From NCBI GenBank assembly GCA_023453025.1, contig JAEXUD010000004.1:62001-126000 (forward strand): a DNA stretch of 64,000 bases, written 5' to 3'. Under the pieces are notes generated by a model. That model was not told the DNA's origin, ran no database searches, and saw nothing but the letters and a program-made list of their open reading frames with translations. How positions within the stretch are numbered: position 1 is the first letter of the stretch; every line of letters starts with the position of its first letter. Both the position numbers and the translations under genes were made by a program. This document shows positions 59,368-64,000 of this stretch, piece after piece. The stretch is from Bacillota bacterium. Lineage in GTDB: Bacteria > Bacillota > Clostridia > Tissierellales > Sedimentibacteraceae.

Positions 59368-59895
59368 ATGGAAAAGATAAGAATTACAGAACCCTGCGTC
59401 AATTTGAAAAATGAGTATCTTGACATGCTTTCAGAATGGAAAGAATCAGGAGAAGAACTGATTCCATGGAGCTTAAACATGGAAAGCAGTGATTTTAATT
59501 TAATGGTAGAAAAGCTGAATGGATACAAAAAGGGAGTCGAGTTGCCGGAGGGCTTTGTTGAGTGTTCGACATTTTGGCTGATAAACGAAAATAACAGAAT
59601 TCTTGGTGCTATTGATATCAGACACAGGTTAAATGACTATTTGTCATTCAGAGGAGGTCACATCGGTTACGGAATCAGACCAAGTGAGAGGCGCAAGGGC
59701 TATGCTTCTTTGATGCTGTTTTTGGCATTGGGGGAATGTAAGACTATCGGATTATTGAGGGTTTTAATAACTTGTTTAAAAAGCAATTCAGGGTCTGCAA
59801 GGACAATTATTAAAAACGGAGGAATACTTGAATCAGAAGATTCTGATAATGGAGAGATTTTTCAAAGGTATTGGATTGATTTGAACGATAAATAA
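59368..59895 (+). CDS. GNAT acetyltransferase
   Basis: A 175-aa GNAT of the YkwB/ElaA-like sort. VECSTFWLINENNRILGAIDIRHRLNDYL, then HIGYGIRPSERRKGYASLML is the acetyl-CoA loop, and NSGSARTIIKNGGILES near the end. It is clearly related to the GNAT at 61.5 kb (shared IDIRHxLND and HIGYxxRPxxRxKGY). The ATG at 59368 has seven bases from GAGG; the ATG at 59365 is the alternative. Substrate unknown. Confidence 0.9.
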   Translation: MEKIRITEPCVNLKNEYLDMLSEWKESGEELIPWSLNMESSDFNLMVEKLNGYKKGVELPEGFVECSTFWLINENNRILGAIDIRHRLNDYLSFRGGHIGYGIRPSERRKGYASLMLFLALGECKTIGLLRVLITCLKSNSGSARTIIKNGGILESEDSDNGEIFQRYWIDLNDK

Positions 59896-59966
59896 CTTTT
59901 GATAAATAAAAATAACTTTATTTTAGTGTAACATAAATTTAAAAAATGGTTTATTGGAGGAAAACA

Positions 59967-60638
59967 TTGAACAATGACGAAAAACATAAAGAAGTTTTGC
60001 GCATAGTCCGGGAAAAATTAACATGCTCTGCACATAATTTAGATCATGTTATGAGGGTATATAACCTTTGCCTTGTGCTTGCGGAATGTGAAGAAAATGT
60101 AGATTTAGAAGTACTTATACCGGCAGCGTTGCTTCATGACATTGCAAGAGTTGAAGAAATTGAGGATAAAACAGGGAAGACTGATCATGCTGTTTTGGGA
60201 AGCGAATTAGCCGGCGGCATATTAAAAAATATGAGTTACGATGAAGAGAAAATTGAAAGGATCAGGCACTGCATATCGGCACATAGGTATAGAACAGGAA
60301 ATGAACCCAGGTCGATAGAAGCTAAAATACTGTTTGATGCTGATAAGCTTGATGCAATCGGGGCGGTAGGAGTTGCCCGATCGTTTATGTTGTCCGGTCA
60401 AAGCGGGCAAAGATTAGCATTAAACAATTCAATTGATGATTATTTGGCAGATAACACAGTTGAAAACGGCAGAATTAAAGATTTTTCAAAGCATTCGCCA
60501 TTAATTGAATACGAAGTCAAATTTAAAAAAATTCCTGGCAAATTATACACTGATAAAGCAAAAGAAATCGGCAAAGAAAGAATGAAATTCATGGATGAAT
60601 TCTTTGAAAAACTAAAGCAGGAATTGGAATGTAAGTAA
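59967..60638 (+). CDS. HD domain phosphohydrolase
   Basis: A 223-aa HD-superfamily protein. HNLDHVMRVYNL, LLHDIARVEE and HCISAHRY give the metal-binding His and Asp positions, with ILFDADKLDAIGAVG further on. The family includes YedJ/YpgQ-type nucleotide phosphohydrolases. The TTG start at 59967 has GGAGG six bases upstream; the ATG at 59946 has no site. The substrate is presumably a (d)NTP or similar. It is monocistronic. Confidence 0.88.
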   Translation: MNNDEKHKEVLRIVREKLTCSAHNLDHVMRVYNLCLVLAECEENVDLEVLIPAALLHDIARVEEIEDKTGKTDHAVLGSELAGGILKNMSYDEEKIERIRHCISAHRYRTGNEPRSIEAKILFDADKLDAIGAVGVARSFMLSGQSGQRLALNNSIDDYLADNTVENGRIKDFSKHSPLIEYEVKFKKIPGKLYTDKAKEIGKERMKFMDEFFEKLKQELECK

Positions 60639-60896
60639 AATCAATCATTTTGTAAATACTGTACATAGAACTTGCCAATGAGCAAGTTTTTTTGTCTAAA
60701 AACTTAAATCAAATGAAATGATAATATAACCCTGAAGAAGAGTTTTCAAATTGCGGGATGAGGTGATAAGCAAACGTGATAATTAGAAGAACAGAAAAAT
60801 TATAAATATTTGAAAAAATAAAACAAAATAAAATATTAATATTGACTTTAATAATATTAAAGTGTATACTTAATATTATTAAAGAGAGGTGGTAAA

Positions 60897-61208
60897 ATGC
60901 CTATTGATGTAGTACCTGAATGGATGAATAATTTAGACGATGAGGATATATCGTTTATTAAAAAGTTCATATTGTCTTCCGGATCTTTGAAGGAAGTGGC
61001 AAATCAGTACGAGGTGACATATCCGACAGTCAGGCTGAGGCTTGACAGATTGATACAGAAAATTCAGATAAACGAGAATAATGCGGGCGAACCATATATT
61101 GCGTTGATTAAAAGACTTGCAATAAATGAAAAAATTGACTTTGACACTGCAAAAATATTAATTTCAGAGTATAAGAAAGCAAATAAAGGGGGAAAAGATA
61201 ATGTATAA
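60897..61208 (+). CDS. DUF2089-family HTH protein
   Basis: A 103-aa DUF2089 protein. LDDEDISFIKKFILSSGSLKEVANQYEVTYPTVRLRLDRLIQKI is the helix-turn-helix region typical of these small regulators. Its start overlaps nothing, but its stop overlaps the next ORF by 8 bases. An A+T-rich region with TTGACTTTAATAATATTAAAGTG upstream contains a palindromic TTTAATA/TATTAAA pair, possibly an autoregulatory site. It likely regulates the membrane protein downstream. AGAGGTGG precedes the ATG. Confidence 0.8.
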   Translation: MPIDVVPEWMNNLDDEDISFIKKFILSSGSLKEVANQYEVTYPTVRLRLDRLIQKIQINENNAGEPYIALIKRLAINEKIDFDTAKILISEYKKANKGGKDNV

Positions 61209-61464
61209 TGCAACCATAGCAATAGCTGCTTTATTGATTGTACCATTAATTTTATTTTATATAGAATATCGTTTAGCAAAAATTCAAAGCAAAACAGCTA
61301 TAATACTGCCTGTTGTTATATTGTGCTTTTCTGTTATAGCACCTTTTATTGCTATAACAAGCATCATTATGTTTGTAATATATTTTGTTGTAAGGTATTT
61401 AGAAAAAGAAAAGAGAGAAAAGCTGTCTGAAATTGATAAAATGAATATTCAGGACTTAGAATAA
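61201..61464 (+). CDS. Small membrane protein coupled to DUF2089 gene
   Basis: An 87-aa protein with two strong membrane segments (about 4-22 and 33-68) and a charged tail (EKEKREKLSEIDKMNIQ). It overlaps the DUF2089 gene by 8 bases, so it is co-translated with it. This pairing is common in Clostridia and Bacilli, and the membrane protein may be a sensor or an anti-regulator. I do not recognise a named family. GGGGGAAAAG precedes the ATG. Confidence 0.7.
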   Translation: MYNATIAIAALLIVPLILFYIEYRLAKIQSKTAIILPVVILCFSVIAPFIAITSIIMFVIYFVVRYLEKEKREKLSEIDKMNIQDLE

Positions 61465-61484
61465 AAATTTACCAGGGGGTAAGT

Positions 61485-61994
61485 ATGATGTTAGAATTAG
61501 TAAAGCCGACTGCAGAAATGGAAAAAATGATTTTGGAGTTCATTTCAGAATTTAAACAGCACAATGAACATACAATTAACGGCTGCTGCGGACTGACAAG
61601 ATACGAAAATTATTCGGATTGGCTGAGTTATATAGAGAATGTTGAAAAAGGATTGATTGTGGACAGAATTCCATCAAGTACACTTGTTGCTGTAGATAAG
61701 GAAAAATCAGTAATCGGAATCATCGACATAAGACATTATCTGAACGATGAACACTTTTACAGCGGTCATATAGGCTATTCGGTCAGACCGGACAAGCGAA
61801 ACAAAGGCTATGGAGAAGAAATATTGCGCTTAGGATTGGAAAAATCAAAGGAGCTTAATATTGACAAACTTTTGCTAACTTGCAAAACAGATAACATATC
61901 TTCTCAAAGGATCATTGAAAGAAACAATGGGATTCTGGAAAAAGAAATAGTTGATGACGGAGAATCCTACTTGGTTTACTGGATTAAAAACTAA
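61485..61994 (+). CDS. GNAT acetyltransferase
   Basis: A 169-aa paralogue of the GNAT at 59.4 kb: SSTLVAVDKEKSVIGIIDIRHYLNDEHFYSGHIGYSVRPDKRNKGYGEEIL is its core, and DNISSQRIIERNNGILE the ending. The ATG at 61485 or 61488 follows GGGGGTAAG. It is the last of five GNAT genes between 55.7 and 62 kb. The substrate is unknown; related enzymes acetylate amines of small molecules. Confidence 0.9.
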   Translation: MMLELVKPTAEMEKMILEFISEFKQHNEHTINGCCGLTRYENYSDWLSYIENVEKGLIVDRIPSSTLVAVDKEKSVIGIIDIRHYLNDEHFYSGHIGYSVRPDKRNKGYGEEILRLGLEKSKELNIDKLLLTCKTDNISSQRIIERNNGILEKEIVDDGESYLVYWIKN

Positions 61995-62001
61995 TACAAA
62001 A

Positions 62002-62035
62002 CTCCCGGAGATACTTCCTTCCGGGAGAAATTTTT
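62002..62035. terminator. Bidirectional terminator
   Basis: CTCCCGGA (62002-62009) and TCCGGGAG (62020-62027) form a perfect GC-rich stem, followed by AAATTTTT. It lies between the convergent GNAT and TlpA-like genes and serves both. Confidence 0.8.
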
Positions 62036-62578
62036 CTATTCTTCAAAAAAACCATATATCTGTTCCATTTGCTCATAGGTCAGCATGCCTACATAGCCTT
62101 TTATTATTTCACCGTCTTTGTTTACCGAGATAGTAGTGGGGAAGGATCTTAATCCATATGTATTAGCTACGTTCATATCGGTATCAAGTAAAACAGTAAG
62201 GTCAAGGTTGTTTTCTTCCATGAAAGTCTGAACTACTTCTTTAGATTCACCAACATTGACGGCTAATATAAGCAAATCATTCATATGTGCTTCCTGTAAT
62301 TTCTGCAGGTCAGGCATTTCAACAACACAGAAACCGCACCAGGTAGCCCAGAAATTTAATATAATATTTTTATCTCTCATTTCACTCAATTTTATTGTGC
62401 TGCCGTCAAGTGATTCAAGTTCGAAATCAGGAGCTATCAAAGCGTCACTGTTGGATTGCTCATAATTACTTTGTTCGCTGTTATTTTCCTCATCAGGAGG
62501 AACAGCAATATCATTTTTTTCATCACATCCTGTTGCTAGTAAGGCAACAAGTACAATCATCAATATTAATTTTTTCAT
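62036..62578 (-). CDS. TlpA/ResA-like thioredoxin-fold lipoprotein
   Basis: A 180-aa extracytoplasmic thioredoxin. The lipobox LLATGC (Cys18) marks a lipoprotein, residues 19-48 are an acidic Asn/Ser-rich linker, and the fold holds WATWCGFC (Cys81, Cys84) with the cis-Pro segment RSFPTTI. It would reduce or exchange disulfides on exported proteins, as ResA does for cytochromes; no cytochrome genes are near. It is a plausible partner for the exported selenolipoprotein at 10.3 kb, but that is speculation. GGGAGA precedes the ATG. Confidence 0.9.
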   Translation of the reverse strand: MKKLILMIVLVALLATGCDEKNDIAVPPDEENNSEQSNYEQSNSDALIAPDFELESLDGSTIKLSEMRDKNIILNFWATWCGFCVVEMPDLQKLQEAHMNDLLILAVNVGESKEVVQTFMEENNLDLTVLLDTDMNVANTYGLRSFPTTISVNKDGEIIKGYVGMLTYEQMEQIYGFFEE

Positions 62579-62630
62579 AATCTCCCTCTCGCTTTCTGTA
62601 TATTAAACTAATACCCAGGTGTTGAATGAT

Positions 62631-63500
62631 TTAAACAAACAAATGTGTACCTTCATTATTTGTTTTTGTTATAAAAGTTTGTGGATATTTTACAGATATT
62701 TTATTGTATGCTGATTCCAGGCTTTCTTTGTCAGTAAATAATCCGAATATTGCAGAGCCGCTTCCTGTCATCATTGAGGACAGGGCATTGCTTTGCAGCA
62801 TTAATTTTTTAATTTCATTTATTTCAGGATGAAATTTTTCAACAACCTTTTCAAGCGTGTTGGAAATTGACCTTGCAGTATTTAACGAGTCACTTGAATT
62901 AATATAATTTAATATTTTATTTTCTTTATATAAATTATAATAATCAGCACTTAAGTTGGTATAAACAAATGAAGTTGCCATAGAAAATGTTGGCTTTACT
63001 ATCAATATGTTATCCCATATGAAGTCATTTAACTTTGTAAGCTTTTCACCAATTCCCTCTGCCAGATACGTGCCTCCCGTAATGCAAAACGGTACATCAG
63101 CTCCTATCATAATTCCTATTTGAAGCATTTCATAATCAGAAAGATTCAGATTCCAGATTATGTTTAAACCTCTGATAACTGCTGCGGCGTTACCGCTGCC
63201 GCCTGCTAATCCGGCTTCTGCAGGTATTGTTTTATTTATTTTTATGATAACACCGGAATTTATATGATGTTTTTCTTTTATTATAGCAGTTGCCTTATAG
63301 CATGTATTTTTTTCATCCGAGGGTATTTCTGTATTACTGCATTCAATGATAATCTCATTTCTTTCTATGCTGTCTATAAATATTTCATCATGTAATTCTA
63401 TGGATTGCATAACTGTTTTTATAAGATGATAACCGTTGGGCAGTCTGTCCTCGATATCTAATAATAAATTTATTTTCCCGTAGGAATAAAGCTTTAACAT
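62631..63500 (-). CDS. ispE: 4-diphosphocytidyl-2-C-methyl-D-erythritol kinase
   Basis: A 289-aa GHMP kinase of usual length. SYGKINLLLDIEDRLPNGYHLIKTVMQSIELHD at the start and PAEAGLAGGSGNAAAVIRGLN (ATP loop) are IspE marks; a later SSMMTGSGSAIFGLF completes the GHMP set. It phosphorylates CDP-ME in the non-mevalonate isoprenoid pathway. No pur or ksgA gene is visible next to it within the window. A GAGGTTGCC-type site precedes the ATG. Confidence 0.95.
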   Translation of the reverse strand: MLKLYSYGKINLLLDIEDRLPNGYHLIKTVMQSIELHDEIFIDSIERNEIIIECSNTEIPSDEKNTCYKATAIIKEKHHINSGVIIKINKTIPAEAGLAGGSGNAAAVIRGLNIIWNLNLSDYEMLQIGIMIGADVPFCITGGTYLAEGIGEKLTKLNDFIWDNILIVKPTFSMATSFVYTNLSADYYNLYKENKILNYINSSDSLNTARSISNTLEKVVEKFHPEINEIKKLMLQSNALSSMMTGSGSAIFGLFTDKESLESAYNKISVKYPQTFITKTNNEGTHLFV

Positions 63501-64000
63501 GGCAACCTCGTTTATAAATTGTATAAGTTGAAGTGAGTATCGGATTATTTTAGAAAATTAATATGTTAATAATTATATATTATACGTCATATTATAACAA
63601 CCATAAATATTTTTAAAATATTTATAAATCTATGTTTAATAGAAAAATAATTGGGTATAGTTATATTACAACATAAATTTTACTAAATTTTACTGATACA
63701 ATTAAAAATACTGAATTTGTAAATATTAATTTTAAGCTTATTTTAGTAGAAGATTAAGAAACATAAAGTTGGTTTATAATAAGATTTATTTATAATCATC
63801 AACAGGCTATTGGGATTGTTTCCCAGGTTTAAGGGTTGAGAATAAAGAAGATCGGAGGTAAACATTTTACAAACCTTAAAATTATAGTACATAGCAAATT
63901 CAAAAATATTAATTGTAATTTGGTATCAATCAGTAATATAGGTTTAGTAGAATAAATGTTTATATATAGAAGTTTACGGAAGAGGTGATTCCCCCAAAAA
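63501..64000. other. Long AT-rich intergenic region at the window edge
   Basis: 500 bases with no supported ORF. The final 20 bases contain AGAGGTGAT, a strong ribosome-site-like sequence, so a plus-strand gene may start just outside. A second GGAGG at about 63855-63859 is not followed by a start codon in range. TTGGGA...TCCCAGG near 63813-63825 can form a small hairpin in a possible leader. Confidence 0.4.

Noticed and set aside
54476..62000. Anti-phage defence island
   Set aside because: No recognised defence effector, nuclease or reverse transcriptase is present; the genes are mostly acetyltransferases and housekeeping-like folds.

Overview
The window looks like chromosome of an anaerobic, spore-forming, low-GC Clostridia-type Firmicute. 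The DNA is AT-rich, genes start behind GGAGG-type ribosome sites, and there are spore-coat-type proteins (CotF domain, Mn-catalase/CotJC-like, ferritin-like). Anaerobic redox genes include the hybrid-cluster protein, rubredoxin and an FAD oxidoreductase with Etf. A Tissierellia/Sedimentibacter-like host would fit, but the genus is a guess.

Layout. 1-3.4 kb: end of a BceS-like kinase and a BceAB-type ABC transporter. 3.5-9.6 kb: AEC transporter, secreted GH18 chitinase, K+ channel, EamA transporter, a DUF421/DUF4363 operon and Mn catalase. 9.9-11.8 kb: tatA, a Tat-type lipoprotein that appears to be an unannotated selenoprotein (in-frame UGA followed by a bSECIS-like hairpin), and a CotF protein. 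12-18 kb: B3/B4 protein, SLH-like surface protein, AgcS symporter, amidohydrolase. 18-23 kb: Cys peroxidase, hcp with its DUF1858 partner under a CRP/FNR-type palindrome, an IS3-family relic, MATE pump. 23-28 kb: speDE, panE-tatC, mnmA. 28-37.3 kb: a FadR-type GntR regulator divergent from a sugar-acid cluster (three enolase-superfamily dehydratases, a TRAP transporter, an MFS carrier). 37.4-40.8 kb: rubredoxin, a striking 2 x 130-bp tandem repeat full of hairpins, then a hydrolase/acyltransferase/DUF6320 operon. 40.8-50.7 kb: asnA, MFS, GNAT, MATE, threonine aldolase and an FAD oxidoreductase-EtfB-EtfA operon. 51-54.5 kb: T-box-controlled tyrS flanked by a REP-like hairpin, a lone AAA ATPase and a broken methyltransferase. 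54.5-62 kb: an accessory stretch rich in GNAT acetyltransferases, with YcaQ-like, Nudix-GNAT, kinase, HD and DUF2089 genes. 62-63.5 kb: TlpA-like lipoprotein and ispE.

How parts fit together. TatA, TatC (about 16 kb away) and the predicted Tat-dependent selenolipoprotein suggest a minimal Tat system with a selenium-dependent surface redox client. The GntR regulator has matching TTGTA-N-TACAA operators in its intergenic region, one overlapping the start of the sugar-acid operon. The FAD oxidoreductase with ferredoxin-fused EtfA matches the electron-confurcating lactate dehydrogenase arrangement. No tRNA, rRNA, CRISPR array, prophage or intact transposase was seen.
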